Shown piece by piece: positions 43,021 through 53,808 of a stretch of DNA of 64,000 bases (positions within the stretch are counted from its first letter, which is position 1; each line of letters starts with the position of its first letter). The notes under the pieces were generated by a model. That model did no database searches. It saw only the letters and a program-made list of their open reading frames with translations, and was not told the DNA's origin. The DNA comes from Paralithodes platypus. Its lineage: Eukaryota > Arthropoda > Malacostraca > Decapoda > Lithodidae. The position numbers were made by a program, and so were the translations under genes. The stretch lies in assembly GCA_032716605.1 (NCBI GenBank), contig CM064539.1, positions 413,501-477,500 of the forward strand, given 5' to 3'.

Positions 43021-43145
43021 ATTAATATTTCTTCACCAACCAACTTTACTTCTAAACTCAATTAATGAAATCAACCAATACATGTGGCACTCCAAGGACT
43101 CGAACCTAGGATACTCACACCAAAAATACGGGCATTTATGCATTT
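43021..43145 (-). mobile_element. tRNA-derived SINE S1, copy
   Basis: A copy on the minus strand with the B box (CCTAGGTTCGAGTCC) and the body ending GGTTGGTGAAGAAATAT. It ends about 35 bp past the donor of exon D. Confidence 0.8.
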
Positions 43146-43181
43146 TAAGTAAATAAAGAAACCAAATCATAGCATACTCAC

Positions 43182-43552
43182 AGTTGATACCAAATTATAG
43201 AAAAGATTGGGTTTTTGTGCATCTTCTGTCCCATGTGCGAGACACTTTGCTGGAAGTTATCTGAGGAAATTGATGGGAAGCCAGTCTCCATTATGTCAGC
43301 GAGGGAGAGGGTGGACAGTTTCTCCGCCGCCATACGGACGATCTTGGGTGGCGTCCTCAGCAGTCCGGGTGTGAACCAACATAGGAGGGTGTGCGTGAAC
43401 GCTACGATGCTGGACACGATGGCAAATATCAGTAAGTTGATGTAGTCGTAGTAGAGGTGGAACGTTCCAATGAAAGATCTGACAAACACCGGGGATGTCA
43501 GGACGGCAATCCAGGCGTTACACACAGAGGAGACAAGAGCAGTCATCCACAC
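43182..43552 (-). CDS. Host membrane protein, exon D
   Basis: The acceptor is TATTTCAG and the donor CAACT/GTGAGT. It starts in phase 0 and leaves two bases (371 bp). It encodes VWMTALVSSVCNAWIAVLTS (first hydrophobic span), FHLYYDYINLLIFAIVSSIV then AFTHTLLCWF (second span), and a polar region with KIVRMAAEKLSTLSLADIME and NFQQSVSHMGQKMHKNP, likely a loop. Codons often end in G or C, as in the neighbouring exons. The longest and clearest coding exon of the gene. Confidence 0.85.
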
Positions 43553-43562
43553 CTGAAATAAT

Positions 43563-43572
43563 AACAATAATA

Positions 43573-43613
<41 letters not shown>

Positions 43614-43651
43614 TATAATTATAAAAATCAATCAATCTATCTATCTATCTA
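43563..43651. repeat. AAT and ATCT microsatellites
   Basis: (AAT)n from about 43,563 to 43,612 and (ATCT)n at 43,633-43,651. Confidence 0.85.
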
Positions 43652-43677
43652 TTTGCTCAGGCCCATTCCCAATTTTG

Positions 43678-43763
43678 TCTAGGTTTTTTACTGCTTGTGC
43701 TTGTTTTCTAGGTTTTCTACTGCTTGTGCTTGTTTTCTAGGTTTTTTACTGCTTGTGCTTGTT
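43678..43763. repeat. 29-30-bp tandem repeat, three copies
   Basis: Unit TCTAGGTTTTTTACTGCTTG plus TGCTTGTTT, with one T/C change in the middle copy. Confidence 0.9.
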
Positions 43764-44462
43764 CAAAAATGAAATTGAAATTGTCGGCTAGGCTAAGCCA
43801 AACCTATAATTTTGTCGGCATTTTCAAATTAGTTTGTGAACATACAAACAAGAGGACCTAGGGCCTAGTGTCTGTTAGTGACCTGAAGAAGTTATCTGCG
43901 AAACGTTGTCAATAAAGTGCTCCTCCTCACATGGTGTTTATATTCATTCAAGAGGTTTGTGCCCTGAATGTTTCACTGAATAAAAAATAGTTTGAGTTGC
44001 TATAGTTATGATATAGACCCGACATATGGTGAACTGCTTCGCTCGTGATTGGGGGAAACTTATTGTATCGAATTGTACAAAATCGTGGTGCAATCAGTAT
44101 TGGTAACAATAATGTTGGAGATGATAGTGATGCCAATGGTGAAATATCATTATTATTATTCAGGTTTATATATGTACATTTATGTATCTATTGCCTGGAG
44201 CTGTGATCCCCGAAGTGGTGGCCACGAACGAAACTACCCTATGCACCTCTGTCCCCAGTCAGTCCCAACCAGCTTTATCCATATACAGTGGGCCCCACAA
44301 GGGTGCGGTTACCTAAGTCCGAGACATGCGCGCACACTTGTAAAATGCACCCTTGGAGCTTAAGAACCTATGGGAAATTCACTATGTAGTCCGGGGACTC
44401 TTCAAACTTACCCTTTTTTCGCCCAATAACCCCTGAAAAACATGAACTAAGGGAAGAATACC

Positions 44463-44680
44463 TGCACAGTATAGAAATGTGATTAGATATTAGATAGAAT
44501 AGGGGTATTACACTCACTTTGGATGGTTTATGTATGCGTGGAGGTTGGGATGTTGGTCTTACTGAGGAGCCTCGGACCCTCAGTAAGACCAACATCCCAA
44601 CCTCCACGCATACATAAACCATCCAAAGTGAGTGTAATACCCATATTCTATCTAATATCTAATCACATTTCTATACTGTA
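44463..44680. repeat. Near-perfect palindrome, arms about 105 bp
   Basis: CACAGTATAGAAATGTGATT through GGTCTTACTGAGG is repeated inverted from CCTCAGTAAGACC to AATCACATTTCTATACTGT(A). Only about 8-10 bases lie between the arms. It is the core of the split element. Confidence 0.9.
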
Positions 44681-45126
44681 CAGTAGTCCCTCGTTATCGA
44701 CGGCTTTTTTATAGACGCATTTGATTATAGACGGATTGCTTTATCATAGACGGATTCGACTATCGACTGACTTTAGACTGATTCGAGTATCGACTGATAT
44801 ATCGACGGATTAATTGTTTATTTATATTACTCTAATATACCAACCAAAAGTGGATTAAATGATGAACAATAAGACATACAATAATAAGAAAATACACCGA
44901 AAACGAGAGCAAAAATAATTAGCCTAAAGACTTTAGGTTTTGAGTGAATCCGGATTCACCGACGATCGGAGCGTCACTTTCGACCTCCATTTTTAATGTT
45001 GTCAAAACAAGGCAGAAGCTCTAAGTCCACCCGCCTTTTACTTGCTTATTTGTATTTACCTAATTGTATTTACCTAATTGTAGTTTACAGGAGTTGAGCT
45101 AAGCTCGTGTTGTCCCGTCTCTCAGT

Positions 45127-46107
45127 CTACTTTTTATCCAATTTTTTCTTGAAAATATGGATGTTCCTTGCCCCTACCACCTCCTCCTCCAGCCCATTCC
45201 ATTTGTCAATACATCTATAGGGGAAGCTAAACTTCCTGATATCGTTCTTGCAGGTAGGTCTTTTTACTTTGTAGCTGTGGCCTCTAGTTATTCCTGTATC
45301 CATAATTAATATATCCTCCCTATCCAGCCTCTCCAGCCCCCGGGTACATTTGTACATCATTATCATGTCTCCCCTCTCTCTCCTCTCTTTTAGACTCGGT
45401 AGATTTAATTTGTCTAGCCTCCCTTCATATGGCAGTTCTCTGAGACTTGGAACCAATCTAGTGACTGCTCTCTGGATTCTTTCTAACTTGTGAATATGCT
45501 TCTTTAGATGCGGGGACCACACCACTGCTGCATACTCCAATCTTGGTCTAATCATACTCTTCATAATTTTCGCTACCATGGTCTCATCCAAATAGTTCAG
45601 AGCAACTTTCATATTCCCGGCCATTGCATACATTCCGCTAAAGAGCTTGTTAATATGTTTCTCTGGCGACAAATTATCTTGTATAATCAACCCTAAATCT
45701 TTTTCTTTTTCGGCCTTGCTAATTTTATTATCTCCCATCCTGTACTCCCAATTTGGTCTATTCACACTTCTTCCCATATTTAACACATGACATTTACTTA
45801 TATTAAATTTCATTTTCCACTTGGTGCTCCATTCGTATATTTTATCTAAATCCCCTTGCAGCTCCTCACAACTACTTTTATTTGTTATTTGTCTCATAAT
45901 TTTTACGTCATCTGCAAACATTGACATGTAAGAGTTTATGCCTATCGGCAGGTCATTCACGTACATAAGGAACATGAGAGGTGCCAACACAGATCCCTGC
46001 GGCACACCACTCTCAACTTTCCGCCACGATGAGTAAGTTCCTCTAATGTTGGTCCTCATTTCCCTATCTGTTAAATAGGGAATTTCAGCAAACTCCCCCT
46101 GACACAT
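45127..46107 (-). pseudogene. LINE-B ORF2, RT C-terminal part (second frame)
   Basis: A 326-residue frame continuing ORF2: [19 protein letters not shown], the catalytic FADD (MSMFADDVKIM), a thumb/C-terminal region with IRPRLEYAAVVWSPH and the end RNIHIFKKKLDKK. It follows the upstream frame after a break at about 46,071-46,110, where a few residues are also missing. Together with 48,245-46,071 it gives a complete EN-RT domain set without RNase H. Confidence 0.85.
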
Positions 46108-48245
46108 CCTAGCGTCTCAAGCTTAGATAACAATCTCTTATGTGGTACCTTATCGAATGCTTTGGAAAGGTCTAAGTAGACGCAGTCCACCCATCCGCCT
46201 CTTTCTTGGAGTACATCCATCACCCTACTGTAATAACATAGCAAACTGGTAACACAAGATGTCCCTTCTCTGAATCCAAATTGCTTTGGGGTTATTATTT
46301 TCTTTCTCTCCAACATTTTCATCCATCTCTTCCTAATTAGCTTTTCACAAATCTTGCATACAATACTAGTAAGTGAAACTGGTCTATAGTTTAGAGGGTC
46401 CTCAGGGTTTCCATTCTTGTATATCGGAATGATATTAGCTCTTTTCCATTCAACAGGAACCTGTCCTTTATCTAAGGAAGCTTGAATTATGTCCCTCACT
46501 GGCTCCACTAATTGCTCTGCACACTCCTTTAAAACCCAGGCAGACACTTCATCCGGTCCCATAGCTTTCCTTACTTCAAGTCCTCTCATCGCAGATAACA
46601 GCTCATCTCTAGTTATTTCAATCTTACTAAGACCACTCTCCAGTACTCCCGCCTGTGGTTCGTCAAAACCTTCCTCTCTAGTAAAAACTGACCCCAATTT
46701 GTTATTCATTACCTCACACATGTCCGATACATTTTCATACGTCCTAGCATCAACTCTTAATTTAGTAATTTGTTTCTTTACCTTCAACTTACTGTTTATA
46801 TATTTATAAAATAATCTAGGGTCACTTTCACATTTATTTACTATGTTCTTCTCATAGTTCATTTTAACTTGCCTAATTATGTTAACATATCTATTCCTCT
46901 CCTGTTTATATTTATTCCGATTACTCTCAGTGTTCCTTCTTCTTAATCTAGCCCAAGCTGCATCACGCCTACCCAAAGCTCTTTTGCATTTCAAATTAAA
47001 CCAATCTTTCTGCTTAGTAAAATTTCCAGTTTTATATCTTGGGACAAACATATTGGTTCCTACTCTATAAATTTCGAGGAATCTACTATATTTACCTTGT
47101 ACGTCCCGTTCCTTCAAAATAAGATCCCAATCTACTCCCTCTAAATATCTTTTCAAGGATACATAATCAGCTTTACTATAATTTAATCTGTCATTTATGT
47201 AGCTATTGTCTAATCTATTGGCATTACTCGAGGTCAACTTCCATTTTAGTAATAGGTGATCACTTTTACCTACAGGACATAGATAGTTTATATCACTAAT
47301 TTCGTGAGGATCTTTTGTAAAAATCAGATCGAGTTTAGAAGGTTCGTTATTACCCCTCATTCTTGTATTTTCCTTCACATGTTGTGTAAGTACATTTTCC
47401 GTAACCAACTCCACTAGCCGACTTCCCCAAGATCTCTGATTTGGCCCTGCATCTCCCGATTCCCAATCAACCTCACTACAGTTGAAATCTCCTACCAAGA
47501 TCAATCGATTCTTCCTTAAAAGCAATCTTCTCAACGACTGAATCATATCCTCTACCATCTCCTCAAACTCCAACTCCCTCCATGCTCTGGTCTTTGGTGG
47601 CATGTAAGCTACTGCTATGTCTAGCTTTTTTCCTCCTATATCATTGAGTTCAACTGCCATTATTTCTGCCTTGTCATTATTTAACTCCACGTGCTTTGCT
47701 GTCATAGGGTTCTTAATTAATACTGCCACTCCACCTCCCCTTTTACCCTTTCTATCATTTCTCCATATATTATATCCTTCACTAAACACTATGTTGCTGT
47801 CAAAGTCCTGGTTCAGCTTTGTCTCTGTCAAACAGACTATCTGTGGTTGATCTTTTCTTAATATATTATCTAACTCTACCTTTTTACTGTTTATTCCATC
47901 TATATTAGTGTAGTAGCACAGTATATTTGAATCCACCTCCTTGTTTCTCTCCCCTCTCTGCCTCCTACCAGGTTCACCTCCTCCTCCTCCATCCCTTCCC
48001 TGACCCAGTTCCACCTCCCCCACTAATTCTATTCTCCTCCCCCCTCTCTCTCCCTCTGTTCCACCCTCTCCACCACATCCTGGCTCTCTCTCCGGTCCCC
48101 TGCTCCCTGCATTATCTCTCGCTCCATCTCCTTGCTTTGACTTCGTACTTGTCTCTCTGTCTCTTTCCCTATCACTCCTCTTACTTTCGGTTCTTGGTGG
48201 CTCCTGATGTACCACTTCCTTACTTGCCCTTCCCTTATTCTCCAA
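46071..48245 (-). pseudogene. LINE-B ORF2, endonuclease and RT N-terminal part
   Basis: About 724 codons. A charged Gly/Arg/Glu-rich leader (about 100 residues) precedes an APE-type endonuclease (YYTNIDGINSKK, LTETKL, LVGDFNCSEVDW, GKSDHLLLKW). Then come the RT fingers and palm ([51 protein letters not shown]). There is no ATG in the first 180 or so codons. The frame becomes relevant exactly at a T7 run where ORF1 is still open, so -1 frameshifting from ORF1 is the likely mode of expression. The frame is lost near 46,090. Confidence 0.85.
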
Positions 48246-48646
48246 AAAAATTTCTTCTTTTGCTCTTCAGACAACTTTCCATTCTCTTCATCAGCCTTAG
48301 CTTGGAGTTCCCTTAATTGTTCTCGTTCTTCTACACTTAGGTCCTTTTTTACCCTTATATGATTCAGCTCTGTCGAATTTAATTTCCAGCTCACATTGGC
48401 TACTGCTTCTGCTGTTGATCTAAACTTTAGTTCCACTCTTAGTGGTCTCATCTCGCCCTTCTTATATATTCCTAACCTTCTCACCTCCTCCAGTTCTTTT
48501 ACCCATCCATAACCCTCGTCTAAGTAATCCAGTATCCCCTTGACTTTCACAACATCCCTTTCCTTTCTTACCTTCATATCTGCCAGGTGCTCTTCCACAT
48601 CTCCAAAGATTACTACACACTTACCTCTATCTATTGTCTCTCTCAC
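48029..48646 (-). pseudogene. LINE-B ORF1, central and C-terminal part
   Basis: The product reads RETIDRGKCVVIFGDVEE (RRM-like start), WVKELEEVRRLGIY, PLRVELKFRSTAEAVANV and a charged C-terminus. This looks like the RNA-binding ORF1p core of non-LTR elements, though the RRM assignment is by pattern only. It overlaps ORF2 by about 217 bases; ORF2 lies in the -1 frame. The stop is at 48,029. Confidence 0.7.
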
Positions 48647-49199
48647 TACCTTCTCTCTTTCTTCTTTAAAACTTGCACTACATTTTTTTCAAACTCTTTC
48701 TTTTCCTTTTCTCTCTTCCTTCTGCTCCTTCACAATTTCTTCAAGGGCTACCATCGTGGCACTCTCTACCCTTGTCCACTCATTTTTTTACCTCACTAAT
48801 TCCTTTTACTTCCTCACTCAGGTGGCCCTCATATTCCTTAAGCTGAGCCTTGAGTGCCACATTTTCCGACGCTAACTCGTCTACTCTGGCCATCACTGCC
48901 TCTAGGCTGTCACTTACTGGCCTAGGCCTATCCACCCCGCTAGTAACGCCACACATATCGGACAAAACTTCTACTTTAGCCCCTAACTCCTTCCTCCAAT
49001 TTTCCATCACTCCCCTCCATCTCACAAGACCCATTAATTGTTTTTTCATACTTGCCAACTGATCATCCTTGTCCTCGGTGATAAAGCCTTCAAATTCATA
49101 ATCCTCCTCATCCCCAGCTAGGCTTTCACGCCTTCCCGCCATCGCGAGGTGGTCGTCTGCCAGCCTAAAAACAACAATCGCCCCACTATCCCATCTCAC
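48647..49199 (-). pseudogene. LINE-B ORF1, N-terminal coiled-coil part, frame-broken
   Basis: Frame 49,199-48,780 reads RRESLAGDEEDYEFEGFI, then a heptad-like region (LEAVMARVDELASENVALKA). The coding sense continues through 48,780-48,650 in other frames (EWTRVESATMVALEEIVKEQ, then KEEREKVVRETID). About three single-base shifts, each in an A run, separate it from the C-terminal part. Likely start ATG at 49,140 (MAGRRES). Confidence 0.65.
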
Positions 49200-49824
49200 T
49201 CCAGGAACTGTTTTACTTAATCCATATTTTCAATTACTTGGAATATCCAATTAAATCTGAATTGCTCATAAAACACCTAATTACTTATTGAAATGCACAT
49301 ATAAATTTCCGGGACAACACTTAGACACTCCTATCAACTTCACACAAGGTAACTCATTATCGGGGAGCAGCTGCGAGGTGTTGACAGCTCGGAGGTCGGC
49401 GGAGGAGAATTATTATGTGCCTGAACCTTGTATCTCTTGCGTTTATTATGGCCTCTAATGTATTCAGTGATAGATATTTGCAATATACTCTAATATGTAA
49501 GGTTATGTGTAAAGGAAACACTTAAAAGTACATAGGATAGAGACCACGGATACTGTACGTGTATGTACGGTACCGTAATGTACGGTAATGCGGTATCGAT
49601 GGTTTTTGCTATCGACGGCAGTCTTAAGAACGTAACCCCCGTCGATAACGAGGGACTACTAACAGGTATTCTTTCCTTAGTTCATGTTTTTTAGGGGTTA
49701 TTGGGTGAAAAAAACGCACGCTTTGCTTTTTTCGCACCCTTGGATTATACGCACCACACGGACATCTGCCTCACGGTTGGCGAATCGCACCCTTTTAGTG
49801 CGCACCCTTGCGGGGCCGACTGTA

Positions 49825-49965
49825 CAGTACATACATACATACATACATACGGGTTTAAAGACCGCAACCGTCCACAGTGAATGTGGCTTCCATGGTACTA
49901 TCACAGTACTGCACACAGTGCACAGCAATCATAGCACGGTGGTTAGTCTTTACTGCAGCACAGTA
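49825..49965 (-). mobile_element. RTE-type 3' tail fragment
   Basis: CATA repeats at 49,830-49,850 are followed by GGGTTTAAAGACCGCAACCG and GTGAATGTGGCTTCCATGGT, matching 42,425-42,530. Confidence 0.55.
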
Positions 49966-50471
49966 CAACTTTGGGGTTTTTAGGCTAAAACAGCCATTTG
50001 ATATCAACTGATATTTTATGAACTTGCCACATCTATTCACCTACCAAGGCTTTAGTGACTACAAAGAGAGTTGCTAGTTTTTGTGGAAGTTTAACATACC
50101 ACTTATTCTTGACTGAAACTGATAGTCATATTTTCCGCATTTTGTGAGGCTAAATAATAAGTCCTTGTTTTGTGGTTTTTAGTGGAATGTTTCTTTATGT
50201 TATGGGTTCGAACCCCGCTCGTAACGTAACAGTAGTGCATCCTTCCACCTCTCTTTCGGTTTACTTCTCCCTCTCTGTCCTTCCACCTCGCTCTCGTACA
50301 CCCTTATAAACCAGCGCGATCGACTTTCTTTGTATTACTGGGTCGGGAGGGGGTCCTAGACTAGTTTTCAAAACAATTTCAAAATATTCACATTTAAAAA
50401 AAATTGCGGCAGTCCCATCCCCTTAACCCTCACAAATTCCAAGGGGTTAGTGTATGTGTACTAGGACTTAC
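49966..50471. other. Intron sequence, nothing assigned
   Basis: Unassigned. A GGGTTCGAACCCCGC word near 50,204 looks like a tRNA B box but no A box is evident. Confidence 0.35.
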
Positions 50472-50684
50472 CAATCGTGTTTGTGTAACTCCGAGGAAGA
50501 ATGAGAGCGTTGGTTCAGCAACGGCCACAAAGGCGAAGAGCGCGGCTATCCCTCCAGACAGACCCAGCCACAGGGGGTAGCGTTGGGCCGGGCTCTGCCA
50601 GATATCGTACTCTCCATACTGGCTTCTCAGGCCGCTCACAATAAAAGACTCCATGAAGAAAATAATCACGAATACACCCAGTGT
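50472..50684 (-). CDS. Host membrane protein, exon C
   Basis: The acceptor is TTGCAG and the donor TTG/GTAAGT; 71 codons, phase 0 at both ends. It encodes TLGVFVIIFFMESFIVSGL (hydrophobic), a polar loop RSQYGEYDIWQSPAQRYPLW and GLSGGIAALFAFVAVAEPTL then SFFLGVTQTRL. Together with exon B's end it forms two membrane spans joined by an aromatic loop. Confidence 0.85.
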
Positions 50685-51639
50685 CTGCAAAATAAATACA
50701 ATATAAAATTATATACAGACTGTACATATTATAAATTAACCATTTGAAGATTAGGACACATTTAGACAGTTTAATCTGGCTATCATTAGATGATTTGATA
50801 CAGGTTATGAAGGATCTGTGGGAATTATAAGGGTAAAGACTCAATTAACCCTCTAAGAGTATTACACATCCTATTGGTCCTACTGATACCCACACTCCCA
50901 CTAAAGCTGGTATCACACGAGAGCTTTTATACTCAACATTCCATGATCAAAATTTTTCTGGTAACATTTATGGGATATTTTGCACTGGTATTGGAAACTA
51001 GACTAATGATAGATGAACTTAGGTGACCCAAATATTATATATGTTGACCTTATAAGCTGCCAGACCAGTGTTGAGGGAAAATACACTTATGTGATACCGG
51101 CTTAAAACAAGCACACAAATCAACAGACAAACAAAAACAGGCACAAGTTGTGGAGGGACACATACTAAGGCGGTGTAACATGAGCAATATTTTAGCAATA
51201 TTTTTATGGGAAATTATGGTTTGGCAACTTCAAATTTCACCAGAGTTCAGCTAACTAACTTTATCTATCCTCATTCTCGAATCCTCTACCCAACCTTAGC
51301 CTTTTCTGTCTCTGTCTCTTTTCCTGTACAGTACTACTTTTCCTTCTAGGTGCTTGTACGATCGCCTGATTAGGTGGCACTGCAAGGTGGGCTGTGGATG
51401 GTGGAGACATTGGACCGGGAATGCAAGCCCGTGGGCGTGGGCTGATGATCCCCTGCCCTCTCAGAGACACTGGGCCCTTCGGGGGCCTGTGCATCTGAAG
51501 CGGCTTCAGTCAACCGAACTCGGGACTGCTCGGCTAGACAGTCTGGGGAACTACTGTACAATAACAATAACAACCCATAGAACCTGGGTACTGGGGGTAA
51601 GGGGGTCTTGTATGTATGTATGTACCGGTATATAATCAG
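50685..51639. mobile_element. MITE and SINE remnants in the B-C intron
   Basis: 50,745-50,870 resembles the interior of the TTAA element at 63,410. 50,905-51,108 (GGTATCACACGAGAGC to GTGATACCGGCTTAA) is a copy of the ACACGAGC inverted-repeat MITE. 51,350-51,560 ends CTCGGCTAGACAGTCTGGGG and then a CAA-like tail, a diverged member of the CAA-tailed SINE group. No gene is visible. Confidence 0.5.
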
Positions 51640-51790
51640 GCCCATTCCCCACTTTTCCTATTTATTTATTTATTTTATTTATTTTTATTTTTTTTTGGGG
51701 GGAGGGGACTCAAGACAGAGCCCAAATAGGGACAACACAATAGAAAAAAAAATGAACACACAAAAACCAAATATAAATACTTAGTGGAGG
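51640..51790 (-). repeat. Dispersed repeat, inverse copy of the 1447-1634 block
   Basis: Reads CAGGCCCATTCCCCACTTTT, a T run, GGGGACTCAAGACAGAGCCC, then AACACACAAAAACC. Confidence 0.6.
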
Positions 51791-51849
51791 AAAACATATC
51801 CTACTGTGTGTCGTACAAGGCTACCAAATGGAGGGGAGGGGTAAACACG

Positions 51850-52075
51850 CCTGCAATGGTGGCACTACTCGGAGGGCTGCGGATGGAGGAAACATTGCCC
51901 CAAAGTTACGAGCCCATGGACTGATTCCTCCTTCCCCGCTGCTGACAAACAGATTTCACCACACCCTACCTCCCCCTGGGTAGGTGTGGCACAAGGACTA
52001 CCTGGATGCTGCAGGATTGCCATAAAGGGCATCTCGGGGCTACAACAACAACACATAGAACCATACTCCATTTCA
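51850..52075 (+). mobile_element. SINE-like fragment with CAA tail
   Basis: GGTGGCACTACTCGGAGGGC to GGCATCTCGGGGCTACAACA then ACAACAACAC. The start resembles 51,373-51,420. Head type unknown. Confidence 0.4.
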
Positions 52076-52104
52076 TATCAAATCTAATATAAATACATAC
52101 ATAA

Positions 52105-53690
52105 AATGTTAAGACTGAGTGCTCCACACATACATGCAGTTTCAGTCTCTTGTCCTAATGGCGGCGTTCCAGGCAACCCTGTTAAGGGCTGCTTCACATG
52201 TCAAGTTTTTGGATTTCAGATCGGCACGTATATTCCGATCTCAGGTCTTCCTCAGTCCACCCCTTGGTGCAGCTCCCTCCACAATCACAGACCTGCATCT
52301 TTTCACCCAATTTTGTTCATCCATTCTCTCCACATGCCCATACCATCCCAGTCTAGCCTACTTGTATGCATCTCCTCGCTAATACTCTTTATACCTAAAC
52401 ATCTCCTCATCTCTATCAATTGTTATTCTATCTTGCAGCTTGGCCCCACACATCCCTCTCACCATTCTCATCTCATTACGTTCCATTCTGTTGACATCCT
52501 CTACTTTAACGGCCCATGTTTCTGAGGCATACGTCATTGCACTTCTAACACATGAGGCATACACCTTTCCCTTCAGGGGAGAGGCATTTTTTTCATGGTC
52601 AGAATTGGCAGCAGTTCTCTGAACTTCCCCCAGCCACATCTAATTCTAGCGACAGTGGCAGCCTCGGCCCCACCACCGGCAGAGATGGTATCTCCTAGGT
52701 AACAAAACTTGTCCACCAGCTCCAATGACTTATTTCCAAAATTCAGAGCCACAGGATCATCATTTAACACAAGCTCGCCTTTGCACACTACGCACTAATT
52801 TTTTTAAATTTCTGACTTATCCTTCGGCAGGGGTCCTTTTATTTTACTACAGCGCTTACTCCCATGGTGCATCCAACATCAACAGATGCTACACCGAATC
52901 GAGTTAGCGCCCACATCCTTTCCACACACTGCACAAGGGTATGCACCTCTCTTTTCCACATTGCCTCATCTCAAGCTACAATGCATAACCTTGATTTTGT
53001 TAATATTGACTCTTAAACCCTTGCTCGCCATGCCCTCTCTCCATCTTCTGAATTTGGCCTCAGCATCTTGCACATTGTCAGCTATTAGGACTAAATCGTC
53101 TGCATAAAACAGATCCCACGGGAGTCCGAATCTAAAATCTCTAGACAGTGCTTCCAGTACCATAATAAAGAGGAGGGGGCTTAACACTGAACCCTGATGA
53201 ACTCCTCACTCAGTACACTTTTCACCCTCACCGCAGTTCGCGAATCCTCATATATCTTAATTATTACACGCACCAGCCACTCTTCTACACAAAGTTTCCT
53301 CATAGCCCACTGCACAACATCTCTAGGCACCCTGTCAAAGGCCTTTTCCAAGTCTACAAACACAAAGTAAAGATCCCTGCCTTTTAGTAAGTATCTTTCC
53401 TGTATCTGCCTGACTGTGAAGATAGCATCGGTTGTACCACGTCCTGGCATAAAACCAAACTGCATATAATCAATGGAGATCTTTGCCTGATCAAACCCTC
53501 AAAGACTCTCTCACAGACCTTCATAATTTGGGCAAGCATTTTCAGGCCCCTATAATTACCTCTATCTAGTGCATCCCCTTTTCCTTTGTATATATTTACT
53601 ATTACACTTTTGTGCCAATCCTTGGGGATTTTCTCATCTTTAATAATGGTGTTTATCATCCCGTTTATATTAGAAATGAACCAGTGTAAT
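52105..53690 (-). pseudogene. LINE-H, RTE-like reverse transcriptase relic
   Basis: Minus-strand pieces in order: IIKDEKIPKDWHKSVIVNIY then KGKGDALDRGNYRGL; QFGFMPGRGTTDAIFTVRQI, FVDLEKAFDRVPRDVVQWAM; SPLLFIMVLEAL, LFYADDLVLIA; FCYLGDTISAGGGAE; ASCVRSAMTYASETWAVK. These are classic RTE-clade RT motifs. It is 5'-truncated with at least four frame breaks. Its 5' end lies within about 20-30 bp of the donor of host exon B. Confidence 0.85.
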
Positions 53691-53703
53691 GAAGTATACG
53701 TAC

Positions 53704-53808
53704 CAATCGAGCCACCAAGAAAAGACACTCGACGGTGAAGATGTTGGATATGTTGATGGTGGGCCAGGAGGCTTTTTGGCGACGCAGCTCCCACATGCTC
53801 AGTATAAC
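53704..53808 (-). CDS. Host membrane protein, exon B
   Basis: The acceptor is CTTGTTGCAG and the donor TTG/GTACGT; 35 codons, phase 0 at both ends. It encodes VILSMWELRRQKASWP, then NISNIFTVECLFLVARL. The first part is a short basic loop after a span, the second begins the next span. Confidence 0.8.

Larger units (their letters stand above)
45051..49408 (-). mobile_element. LINE-B, near full-length non-LTR retrotransposon
   Basis: A 4.36-kb element on the minus strand with ORF1, ORF2 and a 3' tail in which CAATTAGGTAAATA is repeated. A short duplication (TTATTTGT at the left, TTATTATGT at the right) suggests target-site duplication. It is the fullest of three copies here (others at 3984-5696 and 12,524-13,142). 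Frame breaks in both ORFs suggest the copy is inactive. Confidence 0.85.
44681..49660. mobile_element. Pogo/Tigger-like MITE, copy 2, split by LINE-B
   Basis: The left part 44,681-45,050 and the right part about 49,409-49,660 together match the uninterrupted copy at 26,893-27,636. The break falls at CTTGCTTATTTGT / CTGAACCTTG. The right end has lost a base or two of CTACTG-TA. Confidence 0.85.
44286..49822. mobile_element. TA-flanked pogo-like element with inner palindrome, split by nested insertions
   Basis: Ends are CAGTGGGCCCCACAAGGGTG and, inverted, CAGTCGGCCCCGCAAGGGTG, each next to TA. Without its insertion (44,681-49,660) it is about 560 bp. GCACCCTTG/CAAGGGTGCG recurs near both ends. 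The middle is a long palindrome: CCCAATAACCCCTGAAAAAC at the left is matched inverted past the insertion near 49,680-49,710, and 44,463-44,680 folds on itself with arms near 100 bp. Non-coding. It lies in the C-D intron. Confidence 0.75.

Noticed and set aside
48540..48875. Plus-strand hydrophobic frames over LINE-B, LINE-F and other minus-strand coding regions
   Set aside because: They are antisense shadows of Lys/Glu-rich ORFs and lack independent support.
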